Positions 45,368 through 55,107 are shown, counted from the stretch's first letter. The stretch: DNA of 64,000 nt from Natronorubrum halalkaliphilum (GCF_009834785.1 NZ_WUYX01000024.1:24615-88614); one strand, 5' to 3'. Made by a program: numbers and translations. Notes: generated by a model from the letters alone, not told the origin.

Positions 45368-47395
45368 TTACCTCTCTTGTCCGTCGTCGTCCGGAGCGAG
45401 CAGCAACTGGATCTGCTCGATCTGCCAGCCGTCCATGTCGGTCGCGCTGTCGGAAACGACCAACGGTTTCGCGTACTCGTCCCGCTCGCCGCTCTCGTAG
45501 ACGTTCCGCGTACTGCACAGCCGCGCACCCGACTCCGAGAGCACGATGTCGGTGTCCACCCAGATCATCTGGCCGCCGTCCGCGTTGACCTCCTGGTCGG
45601 CCAACTCGGGCTGGGTTCGGGAGTCGTCGGTCTCGCGCTGCTGGCGCTCGTCTTCGGCCTCGTCGATAAGGATCGTTTGCGCGCTGTTGCCGTCCATCTC
45701 CGTATCGCTTTCCTCGTCCGACTCCCGGCCGTCGGGCTGTTCGTCCCAGGAGTCCTCGGTGATCGAGTCGCCGACGGACTCGGCATCGGCTTCGGCATCG
45801 GCATCGACGACGGGCAGCTCATCGGCTTCGTCCCGATCGAGATCCTCGTCGCCGACCGACTCGGTGTACGAGAGCTCCTCGCCCGCCTCGAGCGGCAGGT
45901 CGTCCCCATCCTGGCCGGTAATTTCCACCTGTTCGGTCCCCGCTTCGTCTTCCATGGCAGCCCACTCCTCGAACGAGCGGCGCTTCTTCGCCGGCGTCGC
46001 GATCTGACTGATCCACCACAGGCTCCGCTTGTGATCGACGCCGAGCGAGGACCGCGGCTCGGGCTCGCCGATATCGGGGCCGCCGCCGAACCCGTTCAGT
46101 CGCGTTTGCAAGTGTTCTTCGACCGATCGGCTCACCCACTGGATCGACCCGTAGAACCGGATCGTGCGCGAGGCGCCGTTTACGCCGGCCTCTTCGACGA
46201 GGTATTCGACCCAGTCCATCACGACGAACTCGGTGTTGTACTCCGACGGAATCGTCTCCAGGTACGGCCGCCCACCGTCGTCCCACGGCTGTGCGGTCTC
46301 GTCGGTCGTCCCGTCTCCCGTTTGGTCTTCGATCTCTAGCTCGGCCCCCGCCGCCGCATCGGTTTCGGCGTCGTCGGTCTCGAACTCGAGGTCGTCGCCG
46401 TCGTCCGGCGTCTCCTCGAATTCCACGTCGTTCTCGGCGTCGGCATCGTCGATACCGATCTCGGCGTCATTGGTATCGTCGTCGTCGAACGCTTCGGTGA
46501 CGGCGTCGTCCTCGTCGTCCGCCTCGTCCGTCTCGTCGCTCTCCCAGTTGGCCTCGCCGGAATCGTACTCGGACTTTAGTTCGTCGAACGAAAGGTCGTC
46601 ACCGGCGTCGTCTGACTCTGAATCGGAATCCATGCTCATAGTGTCCTCCATGTCGCCGTCCAGCGGGTCGCCAGCGTCGGACTCGCCGTCCAGATCGTCG
46701 AAATCGTCGTCCTCGTCCTCGCCCTCGCCGTCGATGATGCTTTCGTCGAGAAAGTCCTCCGCCTCGGCGCTCGCGATATCGTCGTCGATCGCTTCGTCTT
46801 CGGCCTCGGTACCGTCGCCGTCGAACAGGCTCTCTCCGCCGAAGTTTCCACTACCGGCAGCGTCGCCGCCACCGCCGCCACCGCCGAACGTGTCGCTCAA
46901 CGAGTCGCCCTCGACGAACGGGTTGACACCCTGAGTCACCATCTCGTAGACCTCAAGGAGCTTGCGGATGTTCTCCTCGATGTCATCCAGCGACTCGCCG
47001 ATCTTCTCGTTCTCGCTCTGGACCGTGTTGACCGTCGACGCGAGGGAGCCGACCTCGTTTTCCATCTCGTCGACGCGGGCTTCGATTTCGCTCGAGACGC
47101 CGCCGTCGTCGGCGTCCATGCCCTCCATCTCGTCCATCCCGCCCATGCCGTCGATCGACATCTCGCCGTCCATCTGCCCGTCGTCGAGGAAATCGTCGTC
47201 GCCGCCGCCGGCGTCACCGCCGAACAGATCGTCGTCGTCCATCTCACCGCCGGTAGTCGTCTTTCCGGGTAGCAGTTCGTCGTCGCCCATGCTCCCGGAG
47301 AGATCACCACCCATCAACTCATCACCGCTGTTCTCGGAGCCGCTACTACCGTTGGCGTCGTCTCCGAGTATGTTTCCAATTATGGATAATAGCAT
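45368..47395 (-). CDS. arlCE: Archaellum accessory fusion ArlCE with an unusual C-terminal extension
   Basis: A 675-residue fusion. The start (MLLSIIGNILGDD) is followed by an acidic Gly/Asp-rich stretch, then the ArlC coiled-coil domain (about 100-160: SSEIEARVDEMENEVGSLAS, ENEKIGESLDDIEENIRKLL, EVYEMVTQGVNPFV). A very acidic linker leads to the ArlD/E domain (about 378-470: RPYLETIPSEYNTEFVVMDW, SRTIRFYGSIQWVSRSVEEH, HKRSLWWISQIATPAKKRR). Homologues usually end about here, but about 205 residues follow: acidic linker, then a compact C-terminal piece (GGQMIWVDTDIVLSESGARL, WQIEQIQLLLAPD). ArlCE forms the cytosolic ring receiving CheF signals. Confidence 0.9.
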   Translation of the reverse strand: MLLSIIGNILGDDANGSSGSENSGDELMGGDLSGSMGDDELLPGKTTTGGEMDDDDLFGGDAGGGDDDFLDDGQMDGEMSIDGMGGMDEMEGMDADDGGVSSEIEARVDEMENEVGSLASTVNTVQSENEKIGESLDDIEENIRKLLEVYEMVTQGVNPFVEGDSLSDTFGGGGGGGDAAGSGNFGGESLFDGDGTEAEDEAIDDDIASAEAEDFLDESIIDGEGEDEDDDFDDLDGESDAGDPLDGDMEDTMSMDSDSESDDAGDDLSFDELKSEYDSGEANWESDETDEADDEDDAVTEAFDDDDTNDAEIGIDDADAENDVEFEETPDDGDDLEFETDDAETDAAAGAELEIEDQTGDGTTDETAQPWDDGGRPYLETIPSEYNTEFVVMDWVEYLVEEAGVNGASRTIRFYGSIQWVSRSVEEHLQTRLNGFGGGPDIGEPEPRSSLGVDHKRSLWWISQIATPAKKRRSFEEWAAMEDEAGTEQVEITGQDGDDLPLEAGEELSYTESVGDEDLDRDEADELPVVDADAEADAESVGDSITEDSWDEQPDGRESDEESDTEMDGNSAQTILIDEAEDERQQRETDDSRTQPELADQEVNADGGQMIWVDTDIVLSESGARLCSTRNVYESGERDEYAKPLVVSDSATDMDGWQIEQIQLLLAPDDDGQER

Positions 47396-47866
47396 GGTGA
47401 ACGTGTCATTCTAGCCGCGTCTCGCGTTCTCTCGTAGCCCGGCGCGCCGACCGTCGCACTGGCCCACCGATAGTTGCCTCTCCGTTCCGGGCGGCTACGA
47501 GTCGTCATTCAAGAATGCTATGACAAGCTACGTATTAAGTAATTATGGCCGCCGGACCGCAACTCGGCAAATATCTCCTGGTTTTCGGCGTCGGGGCCCC
47601 GTCAGTATCGACCGACAGCCTTGTGCGGCCGCTGGACCGACTGAGACATCCGTTGCGCACGAGGCCGGCGCTCGCTCCACACCGGTAGGAGGACGCGCCC
47701 TCGCAGTCCGCCCGACCGCCCGCTCCGACGGACCGCCGACCGGCGATTCGGATGCGGATCGAGCGTCGGGTGGCGGGCGGTCGGCGTCCCGGTGCGAGTT
47801 GCAGGAATGTTGGTCAAACAAAGGGTTCTTCTTGATCGGGGTTGAAGCGTTCCCCACGAACTGGCC
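47396..47866. other. Intergenic region between divergent genes
   Basis: About 470 bases separating arlCE (minus) from a plus-strand gene. It should hold both promoters; no strong TATA element or repeat stands out and no gene was accepted. Confidence 0.5.
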
Positions 47867-48640
47867 ATGACAGATAGTAACGGGGAGGGTGACCCCAAAG
47901 AAAACGCGGACGTTCCGCCCGTGCTTCCGTCAGAACAGCCGTCGAAAGGCGAGGGCGGCGTCCTCTCGCCGGAAGACCTCGACATCAGCGAGAGCCCGTA
48001 CGTCGCCGAGGTGTCCGACGGTCGGTACGTCGTCTCCGCGGACCACAGCGCGCCGACGGTTCCGGACGACGCCGACGCGACGACACAGTCCGAGTCCCGA
48101 CAGAGTCACGAGTCAGGCGCGTCCGCCGAGTCAAGCGAGGCAACGGCGTCGAACGCGGCGAGCGAGAACGAAGGGCGTCCCGAAGCGGACGACGAGAGCG
48201 CGGACGACGAGACAGCGGCCACCGACGACGACGCCGAAGCGGACGCTGCGAGCGCGGCCACCGCCCCGGCGACGCCCCGGTCGGCCGATACCGACGCGCC
48301 GAGCGTTCCACCCAGTCCCGAACTCGCTCGCTCGGTTCTCGCGGACGAACTCGAGCGGTCGAACGCCCGGCTGGCCGTCGACATCGTCTCCCAGTTCGGC
48401 GATGATACCATCCGCCACCGAACCGCCTCCGACGACGTCGTCAGGACCTTCGACAATCTCGTGCTCTGGTACGCACAGAACGTCGCCCGAAGCACGCCGA
48501 CCACGCGCACCGCGTCACTTCTGTTCGCGAAATCCGAGTTCACCCCCACGCTGGCCTCCTCTCGGGTCCGCGAAGCCGCGGCCAAACACGGCCTCGACGA
48601 ATCCAGCACGATCGAGGAGTTGCTCGAGGCGCTGGACTGA
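47867..48640 (+). CDS. Haloarchaeal acidic protein, DUF7500-like
   Basis: A 257-residue protein on the opposite strand to the archaellum genes it separates. The N-terminal motif GVLSPEDLDISESPYVAEVS with DGRYVVSA resembles what I recall of the DUF7500 family. A disordered acidic middle (about 75-145) follows, then a helical C-terminal domain (ELARSVLADELERSNARLAV, DDVVRTFDNLVLWYAQNV, RVREAAAKHGLDESSTIEEL). No catalytic residues or membrane helices are seen. Its place between arl blocks suggests a motility-related role, unproven. Confidence 0.75.
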   Translation: MTDSNGEGDPKENADVPPVLPSEQPSKGEGGVLSPEDLDISESPYVAEVSDGRYVVSADHSAPTVPDDADATTQSESRQSHESGASAESSEATASNAASENEGRPEADDESADDETAATDDDAEADAASAATAPATPRSADTDAPSVPPSPELARSVLADELERSNARLAVDIVSQFGDDTIRHRTASDDVVRTFDNLVLWYAQNVARSTPTTRTASLLFAKSEFTPTLASSRVREAAAKHGLDESSTIEELLEALD

Positions 48641-48861
48641 GACCGTTTTCACGGTGTGTCTTTCGAGAACGGGCGTTTCTATCCGGCAGTCGAACAGTCA
48701 GTTTGAACCCGGGGAGACCGGTGGCGGTGACGACCGAGAACGACCTCGAGCGACCGCGACTGCGAACTGAGCGATAGCGCGGGCTCGAGACTGCTGTCGG
48801 TGTGGTACGAGCGAAGCGATTCGTGTGGTCGGTGATCGGTGATCGGTGACCGCCCGGCCGA

Positions 48862-48996
48862 TCACGCGCCGTTCAAGAAGATGACCGCGGCCATGAAAAA
48901 CGAGAGCAGTATCGAGATGCCGAACAGGATGATTCCGCTCTGGATCGACGTAATTCCGCGCGACGCGAGCAGCAATCGAGGATGTTGCCCTTCCAT
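48862..48996 (-). CDS. 44-residue membrane microprotein downstream of arlJ
   Basis: A very short gene: ATG at 48996 and TGA at 48862-48864, giving MEGQHPRLLLASRGITSIQS followed by a hydrophobic helix GIILFGISILLSFFMAAVIF and LNGA. One transmembrane segment with a short positively charged N-terminus. It is 59 bases after the arlJ stop on the same strand, so it is probably the last gene of the flagellin-arlF-G-D-J operon. Codon use is normal for the region. I know no named family; it might stabilise ArlJ. Confidence 0.55.
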   Translation of the reverse strand: MEGQHPRLLLASRGITSIQSGIILFGISILLSFFMAAVIFLNGA

Positions 48997-49055
48997 ACTG
49001 AGTGTCTCTGCCCGTGAATTGCGGGTCGGCTATGATCCGTCTTTCGGCCGTTCGC

Positions 49056-50792
49056 TCACAGGTCGATGGAGATGAGCGCGTCGATCAACCGTTCCGTGAT
49101 CGTGCCGGTGATCGCGCCGAGCCAGAGCAGCGCCGTGAAGTGGACGTAGGAGTTCCCGAAGTGGCCGCCATCGGCCACGCGGAGCAACAGCGAGGAGATG
49201 AGCGCGTTGAAGATCAGCGCGACCACGAGCAGGAACCGAAGCACGAGCACGTTGTACTGGTCGGTGTGGATCAGCGTGCTCCCGAGGGCCGGCCCCGCTT
49301 GCTCGCCCATGTCGATATCGAAACTCGAGAGCATCACGGCCAGTTCCAGGCCGATGAAGAACGCGAACGCCGACGCGACGGTGATCCCGTAGACGACGCC
49401 GACGAGCGTCGTCGTCTGCTGTCGGCGCTCCTCGCGTAGGTTGATGATCTCGCTCATGTTCTTGCTGATGACCTCGCCGAGCCGTTTCGGACCGCCGCCC
49501 ATCTCCCGGCCGACCAGGTACATCTCGCTGAACTTCTGGATCAGGAAGGTGTTCGTGTCTTCGGTGAAGTAGCGCCAGGACTTCTCGGTGCTCAAGCGCA
49601 TGTTCAGCCGCCGGTAGAGGTCGTTGATGTTCTCGGTCAGCGGGCCGAAGTCCTGGGACCGCAGCGTCGCGAGCACCTCGGAGGTCGTGCTCTGTTTCGC
49701 GCTCTCGCTCGTCCCGAGCGCGCGGATGAAGTTCGGGAACGCGCGGTCGCGGTCGAACGCCCGGCGCTCTTCGTACATGAACACGGCGCCCGGGATCAAC
49801 AGCGGCGCGGTCGCGATCGGCATGTACAACAACAGCGGGATCGACTTGACCGGAATCACCGACGAGCCGGGAACCAGTTCGAAAAAGATCAACGTCATCG
49901 CGACGACGACGAACACGCTGAGGGCCACGCCGACGATCGTCGAGCCGATCAGGCGACGCTTCGTCTTCGTGCGAAGCCCGTCCTCGAGATACCAGACGGG
50001 GTCGTCAGGGACGACCGCGCGGATGACGAAGAAGAAGCCGATCTGGACGAACACGAAGAGGATGATCACGACGCTGACCGTCAGCGTCGGGTTGTCGCCC
50101 GTCAGCAGCGGGAGGACGATCGCGAACACCAGCGCGAACGTCATCGAGATGATCATCGACAGGTACAGATCCTTCAGGACGTCGAGGTTCCCCAGCGACT
50201 GCTTGTACGCCGTCGAGTACTGCTCGATCAGGACCTCCTGTTCCTGGTGGAGGAACTCGCCGAGCCCCTGCCCGGCACCGAGCGTGTACGCCATGCGTTC
50301 GAACAGGTCCGACACCGACTCGCTGGGAACCTCCTTCGCCCGTCGACGGCAGGCGTCGCCGAGACTCAGGTGCCAGACGTCGACCAGGTCGACGACGCGC
50401 TGCGTTTCGGCCGCCAGTTCGCCGTACTCCTCCTCTTTGGCGAGCTGGCGGAGGACTTCCATCCGATCGATGTTCGTCATCGCCAGCACCGTCATGTGGA
50501 TCACGTAGAGATGGAACCGGTTTTCCATCTCGATCCGACGACTGTCGAGTGCGATCCGGGGGTAGCCGACCGCGGCCACGAAGATCAGCAGGCCGAACAC
50601 CGGAATCAGGAGCCGGACGAACAGAAAGACGTCCGCGACGACCGCGGCGACGATCGTCACGACGAAAATCAGAAACGACGGGACGAGGACGCCGAGAACG
50701 TAGAGCCGCGCGGGGAGTTCGATCTCTTCGTAGGACCGAACGAGGGATTTGCTGAGGTCGCCTAGAGCCGCAGTATTATCGGCAATACCCAT
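49056..50792 (-). CDS. arlJ: Archaellum membrane platform protein ArlJ (FlaJ)
   Basis: A 578-residue polytopic protein, the membrane anchor on which ArlI acts. N-terminal helices at about 30-80, a first cytoplasmic domain (IDRMEVLRQLAKEEEYGELA, YTLGAGQGLGEFLHQEQEVL), a central helix cluster around 215-360, a second cytoplasmic domain with RALGTSESAKQSTTSEVLAT and EMGGGPKRLGEVISKNMSEI, and C-terminal helices. In Halobacterium it follows arlI; here it follows arlD and is separated from arlHI by a plus-strand gene. Confidence 0.96.
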   Translation of the reverse strand: MGIADNTAALGDLSKSLVRSYEEIELPARLYVLGVLVPSFLIFVVTIVAAVVADVFLFVRLLIPVFGLLIFVAAVGYPRIALDSRRIEMENRFHLYVIHMTVLAMTNIDRMEVLRQLAKEEEYGELAAETQRVVDLVDVWHLSLGDACRRRAKEVPSESVSDLFERMAYTLGAGQGLGEFLHQEQEVLIEQYSTAYKQSLGNLDVLKDLYLSMIISMTFALVFAIVLPLLTGDNPTLTVSVVIILFVFVQIGFFFVIRAVVPDDPVWYLEDGLRTKTKRRLIGSTIVGVALSVFVVVAMTLIFFELVPGSSVIPVKSIPLLLYMPIATAPLLIPGAVFMYEERRAFDRDRAFPNFIRALGTSESAKQSTTSEVLATLRSQDFGPLTENINDLYRRLNMRLSTEKSWRYFTEDTNTFLIQKFSEMYLVGREMGGGPKRLGEVISKNMSEIINLREERRQQTTTLVGVVYGITVASAFAFFIGLELAVMLSSFDIDMGEQAGPALGSTLIHTDQYNVLVLRFLLVVALIFNALISSLLLRVADGGHFGNSYVHFTALLWLGAITGTITERLIDALISIDL

Positions 50793-50889
50793 GATGTCTC
50801 TGTCGCTCTCCGCCGGGACCGCCCGTTTCGGACGCTCCCCGATACATGCGAGTTACGTCGACCTGCTCAGCATACAAACCTTCCGGCTG

Positions 50890-52068
50890 TCACCGCCGCG
50901 TCCGAGAGTCGCTCGCGTCGCGTTCGGCTTCCGCAGCCAGTATCGACGGCTCTCGCTCCGGCGTCGCGATCCGCGCGATGTACTGGAGGCTCCGCTTGTG
51001 CTCGGCTTTACTCAGCACCGAGCGGGGTTCGGGATCGGCGTCGGCGTCACGGTCGCGGTCGGTATCGGACTCCGCCGACTCGTCGCCGAACCCGTTCAAC
51101 ATCGACTGCAGGTAGGTCTCGATCCCCGGCGAGATCCAGCCGACCGACTCGTAGTACGCGACCGTCTGGGCCGCCCCCGAGACGCCGCCCGTCTCGACGA
51201 GGAAGTCCATCCACTCGAGGGTCGCGATCTCCGCGTCGTTTCTCGAGGGATGGCGAACCAGATACGGCGGATCGCCGATCTCGCCGTTGACGGCGTCGGC
51301 CGCCGGTTCGTCGATGGGAGCCGTGGTGTCGGTGTCGGGTTCGGCGGCGATGGCGGTATCGTCCCCGTCGTCGCTCGGCTCCTCCTCGAGCGCGAGATCC
51401 GCCGGATCGTCGACGTCCGTCTCGGCGGTCGCCATGTCCGCGAACTCGGCTTCGGTGTCGTCGTCCAAGTCGTTGAGTTCGTCGGTTAGGTCGTCTTCCG
51501 GGTCGTCCTCGAGGAGGTCGTCCTCGGGAATCGGCTCGTCGTCGAACGTCTCGTCGGCATCAGCTCCCGGTTCGTCGTCGAACGCGTCTTCTGGGTCGTC
51601 GTCCTCGAGGTCGTCGGCGAGGAAGTCTTCGGCCTCGGCGTTCGCGATGTCCTCGTCGATCTCGTCTTCGGGGTCGTCGCCGCCGCCGAACACGTTGCTC
51701 TGGTCGGCGGCGTGCTCGAAGGCGTTGCCGAGTTCCTGGTCGCCCACGAAGGGGTTGATCCCCTGCGTGACGATTTCGTACATCTCGACGAGTTTGTCGA
51801 CGTTGCGTTCGACGGTCGTGATCGACTCGCTGATCTGTTCGTTTTCGCCGCGGACGGTCTCGACTTTGTTCCCGAGCGAGTCGATCTCCTTCTCGACTTC
51901 GTCGAGTCGGTAGGTGAGTTCCTCGTCGGAATCGCCGTCGTCGCCGGCGTCGTCCATCATGCCCTCGCCCATCAGCCCGTCGTCGGCACCGCCCAACAGG
52001 TCGTCCGCGTCGTCGTCCGGTTCGTCGTCGGCGTCGTCCGCGTCGCCAAGTCCACTGAATAATATCAT
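50890..52068 (-). CDS. arlD: Second archaellum ArlC/D/E-type protein (ArlD)
   Basis: A 392-residue acidic protein with the same plan as ArlCE: an ArlC-like coiled coil (about 50-105: TYRLDEVEKEIDSLGNKVET, ISESITTVERNVDKLVEMYE, IVTQGINPFV), an acidic linker and an ArlD/E domain (about 270-372: PPYLVRHPSRNDAEIATLEW, QTVAYYESVGWISPGIETYL, HKRSLQYIARIATPERE). It lacks the C-terminal extension of the 675-residue paralogue. It starts 9 bases after the arlG stop and precedes arlJ. Confidence 0.85.
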   Translation of the reverse strand: MILFSGLGDADDADDEPDDDADDLLGGADDGLMGEGMMDDAGDDGDSDEELTYRLDEVEKEIDSLGNKVETVRGENEQISESITTVERNVDKLVEMYEIVTQGINPFVGDQELGNAFEHAADQSNVFGGGDDPEDEIDEDIANAEAEDFLADDLEDDDPEDAFDDEPGADADETFDDEPIPEDDLLEDDPEDDLTDELNDLDDDTEAEFADMATAETDVDDPADLALEEEPSDDGDDTAIAAEPDTDTTAPIDEPAADAVNGEIGDPPYLVRHPSRNDAEIATLEWMDFLVETGGVSGAAQTVAYYESVGWISPGIETYLQSMLNGFGDESAESDTDRDRDADADPEPRSVLSKAEHKRSLQYIARIATPEREPSILAAEAERDASDSRTRR

Positions 52069-52077
52069 GTTGTTGTG

Positions 52078-52542
52078 TTATTCGCTCCAGTAAAAGGTGA
52101 TCGCGTCCTCGTTTCCGTTCACGATGACCGCGACGTCGGTGTCTCCGTCGCCGTTCAGTTGGTCGGCTTCCGTCGTAATTTCGACGACGCCGCCCCTGTC
52201 CCACCCGTTGCTGTCGGCGTCGAGGCGCTCGACGGATTCGACGGGCGCGTAGGAGCCGTCGACGACGACGTCGATGTATCTCGGATCGCCCGGGATATCC
52301 TTGTTCCCGATGTTCTTCGCCAGCACCGAGACGCTGCCGTCGTCGTTGACCATCGCGTCGGGTTGGGATTCGTCGCTGATGATCGCGATTTCAGTGTCGA
52401 TCTCCTCGGCGACCGCCGAGCCCCGCATCTCGATCGAGTCGCTGACGTTGCCGACCTCGATGATGACCGTGCCGGCGACCGCCGAGGCGATCACGAGGCT
52501 GCCGATGAACATGATCAGATGCGTGGCGGAGACGCTCGACAT
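52078..52542 (-). CDS. arlG: Archaellum stator protein ArlG (FlaG)
   Basis: A 154-residue pseudo-periplasmic protein: one N-terminal membrane helix (HLIMFIGSLVIASAVAGTVI) and a beta-rich outer domain (VSVLAKNIGNKDIPGDPRYI). With ArlF it anchors the motor to the S-layer. It starts directly at the arlF stop (no gap). Confidence 0.9.
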   Translation of the reverse strand: MSSVSATHLIMFIGSLVIASAVAGTVIIEVGNVSDSIEMRGSAVAEEIDTEIAIISDESQPDAMVNDDGSVSVLAKNIGNKDIPGDPRYIDVVVDGSYAPVESVERLDADSNGWDRGGVVEITTEADQLNGDGDTDVAVIVNGNEDAITFYWSE

Positions 52543-53040
52543 CTAGGTCTCACCGTCCGTCGTACCGGTCGTCGCGGCGATGCCGTTCTGGGTCGTGATG
52601 CGAACGCTGTCGTCGCCGGTCAGGTCCGTCTCGGTGTCTTCGTCGGGGATTTCGATCTCGAGGGTCGTTCCCGGCGACCAGATGTCGGTGGTCGGCCGCT
52701 CCTCGTCGCCCTCGGTTCCCGAGGCGATGACGGTCGTGTTGCTATCTGCTCCGCGCAGGGGGTAGTACTCGCCGTTGACGACCACGTCGGTTTTCGAGAC
52801 CGAGAGCGAGATCGCGCCGTCGTTGGCGACGGCGAGGGTTGCGACATCGGTGCCGTCGTCGTACTCGAACGACTCGATCGTGATATCGGTATTCTGCTGG
52901 TCCCGGAGCTGGTCGCTCTGTGCGGAAAACGCGTCACCGGTCGCGCCGGTGACACTGAAGAGGGTTGGAACGATGGCGCTGACGGCAACTAGAAGGCCGA
53001 TGAGTATGACCATGACCGCGCCGCTCGTACTGAACCCCAT
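52543..53040 (-). CDS. arlF: Archaellum stator protein ArlF (FlaF)
   Basis: A 165-residue protein with an N-terminal membrane helix (GAVMVILIGLLVAVSAIVPT) and an Ig-like outer domain (TLAVANDGAISLSVSKTDVV, VNGEYYPLRGADSNTTVIAS). It partners ArlG to bind the S-layer. It lies downstream of the flagellin genes after a terminator-like T-run and a 235-base gap, and is immediately followed by arlG. Confidence 0.9.
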   Translation of the reverse strand: MGFSTSGAVMVILIGLLVAVSAIVPTLFSVTGATGDAFSAQSDQLRDQQNTDITIESFEYDDGTDVATLAVANDGAISLSVSKTDVVVNGEYYPLRGADSNTTVIASGTEGDEERPTTDIWSPGTTLEIEIPDEDTETDLTGDDSVRITTQNGIAATTGTTDGET

Positions 53041-53237
53041 CTATACGACGAGAGGCAGTGATATCGTAAAAGCGCTCTGGCCCCCTCGATTGGTTTTGGG
53101 TTGTGTGATAGTTGTGTGGTTGTCTCAAGAACACCTGTGATCTGCTGGTGTCCAGTGGTAGGCCAATGGTGCTGTGCTCGACGATCGAAGGAGAGACTGA
53201 GAGATTAGTTGTCACTCGAGGGTCGATGACGGCTCGA

Positions 53238-53247
53238 AGAAAAATAA
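53238..53247 (-). terminator. T-rich terminator after the flagellin genes
   Basis: On the minus strand TTATTTTTC occurs about 30 bases after the flagellin stop at 53276. It probably ends or attenuates the abundant flagellin transcript before arlF. Confidence 0.4.
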
Positions 53248-53275
53248 CCGAATCGTTCAGATCAGTGCGTCTCGC

Positions 53276-53896
53276 TTAGAGACGGACTGCTTCGCCGTCC
53301 TCAGTGAAGAGGTCGGGTGCAGTCAGCGTGACCTGAGTCGTTGCGGACGATGGCGAGACGATGTCGAGTGCGGACTCGTCTCCCTCGCCGAACGGTTCAG
53401 TAGAGGTACCGAAGGGCTCGGCACCGGGGTTGAAGACAAGAGTGAAATCGTTGTTGTCGTCAAGGACAGCGCTAGAGGCGTCAACGAATTCCCCGTCGTC
53501 GTCCTCGGCAACGAACCCATCGTCGAGGTCAGTAATGTCGGTAGCCTCGTCGTCATAGACAAGGTTTGCTTGCCCATTCGGACCGACAACTTGGACGACA
53601 GTATCGCCAAGCGCGATATCATCTGCTCCCGGCGCAGCAGTGATACCAACGCGGATTTCCTCGAGAGTCCCTTCAGATTCCGATTCAACAATACCGACTG
53701 TACTCGTCGTATCGATCCGCTCGGAGACGAGGTCAGTACTCTCTTCACCGGTCGCTTCAGCCTGCGACTGGAGCATACCAGCCGTATTGATCAGGACGCC
53801 CGCAGCAATTGCGGCGACCAGTACCATCGCGATGAACACGATGAGTGTACCGATCCCGACCTGACCACGGTCGTCGTCGTTGTTAGTTTCGAACAT
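53276..53896 (-). CDS. arlA2: Archaellin (flagellin), short form
   Basis: A 206-residue archaellin. The class III signal is [11 protein letters not shown], with cleavage expected after Gly before QVGIGTL, followed by the conserved hydrophobic assembly helix ([40 protein letters not shown]). The outer domain is beta-rich and acidic, ending [15 protein letters not shown]. It starts two bases after the stop of the long archaellin. Confidence 0.95.
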   Translation of the reverse strand: MFETNNDDDRGQVGIGTLIVFIAMVLVAAIAAGVLINTAGMLQSQAEATGEESTDLVSERIDTTSTVGIVESESEGTLEEIRVGITAAPGADDIALGDTVVQVVGPNGQANLVYDDEATDITDLDDGFVAEDDDGEFVDASSAVLDDNNDFTLVFNPGAEPFGTSTEPFGEGDESALDIVSPSSATTQVTLTAPDLFTEDGEAVRL

Positions 53897-53898
53897 TG

Positions 53899-55107
53899 TT
53901 ACAGCCTCACCGATTGACTATCCTGCGTGATCGTTGTTGGAACACGAAGTTCGGTCGTCGTCGTTGCACCGGAGTTCGTGGTGAACACGACCGACGTTCG
54001 TTCATCCTCGTTGAGTTCAGCGTAGCCTTCGATTTCCGAGACAACAGCGAACGACACTTCAGCACGATCGGTGCTGTCGGTCAGAACGCCGTCAGTGACG
54101 CCCTGAATATTGGCGATATTGTCGCCAGCGATGGCAACAGTGTCTTCACCCTGCTCTCCAATGAACTGAACCGTCGTCTGTTCAAGATCAATTGGGTTGG
54201 AACCAGGGGCAGTTGCAACGACAAACTGAATGTCGCCAACTCGCTGGTCGAGCTCACCGAATTCGACGTTCGCGATCTCTACGTCATCGAATTCATTCGG
54301 ATCTGTATCACCAGCAGTGATAGTTGTTTTATAAAGCTCGTCAGCACCGACAATTTCGACTACGTACTCCGTACCGTCATCGGAGTCGACAGGTCCAAAG
54401 TCGAAGTCGGCCTCGTTTTCGTCAGCAACACCATCTTCTCTGACCTCAACAAGGTCACCCTCAGACCGATCGTTGTCGGTCAACCTAACGACGAGGTCAT
54501 CAACACGTTCGTCATCTTCCTCTAAGACCTCATCAAAGGCAACAGTGACGGTGAAACTATCCTCTTCCGCCGGACTGACACCAAAGTCGGAATCCTCGAA
54601 TTCGACAGCGGCTGGTCCTCCGCTAATGGCGAAGGTTTCAGTGCCTGCCTCGATATTCTCTCCATCGAGAGTTATTTCTTCCGCTCCCTCTGGCAGATTG
54701 GTGAATACGATTTCTTCGTCTTCCATAACCGCATCGTCATCGAATTCCACAATCTTCCTCTCTTCGAACTCTGCTTCACCACCAGTTGCAACAGTGAGAG
54801 AGACTTCTTCTCCTTGTAAGTCGGTGGCGTCACTGTTGAACTCAACTGTTAGATCGCCACCATCATCAGAGAGGGTATCGAAGACTGAAACTTGGTCAAC
54901 GCCTCCTGATGAACTCACGATTTGTATCCGGTCACTCACTTGGCTTGTACTCTCTTCACCGGTGGCCTCAGCCTGCGTCTGCAGGAGACCAGCCGTATTG
55001 ATCAGCACGCCCGCGGCAATCGCGGCGACCAGCACCATCGCGATGAACACGATGAGGGTGCCGATCCCCACTTGACCGCGGTCGTCGTCTGTGTTTCGTT
55101 CGAACAT
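53899..55107 (-). CDS. arlA1: Archaellin (flagellin), long form
   Basis: A 402-residue archaellin starting at the ATG at 55107 ([11 protein letters not shown], cleavage before QVGIGTL). The assembly helix is nearly identical to that of the short archaellin, but the outer domain has about 200 extra residues (around 70-270) with strand-rich acidic sequence ([40 protein letters not shown]). The insert is visibly AT-richer than the flanking genes. The C-terminal part again resembles the short form ([19 protein letters not shown]). Two tandem archaellins with different outer domains suggest filament variation. Confidence 0.93.
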   Translation of the reverse strand: MFERNTDDDRGQVGIGTLIVFIAMVLVAAIAAGVLINTAGLLQTQAEATGEESTSQVSDRIQIVSSSGGVDQVSVFDTLSDDGGDLTVEFNSDATDLQGEEVSLTVATGGEAEFEERKIVEFDDDAVMEDEEIVFTNLPEGAEEITLDGENIEAGTETFAISGGPAAVEFEDSDFGVSPAEEDSFTVTVAFDEVLEEDDERVDDLVVRLTDNDRSEGDLVEVREDGVADENEADFDFGPVDSDDGTEYVVEIVGADELYKTTITAGDTDPNEFDDVEIANVEFGELDQRVGDIQFVVATAPGSNPIDLEQTTVQFIGEQGEDTVAIAGDNIANIQGVTDGVLTDSTDRAEVSFAVVSEIEGYAELNEDERTSVVFTTNSGATTTTELRVPTTITQDSQSVRL

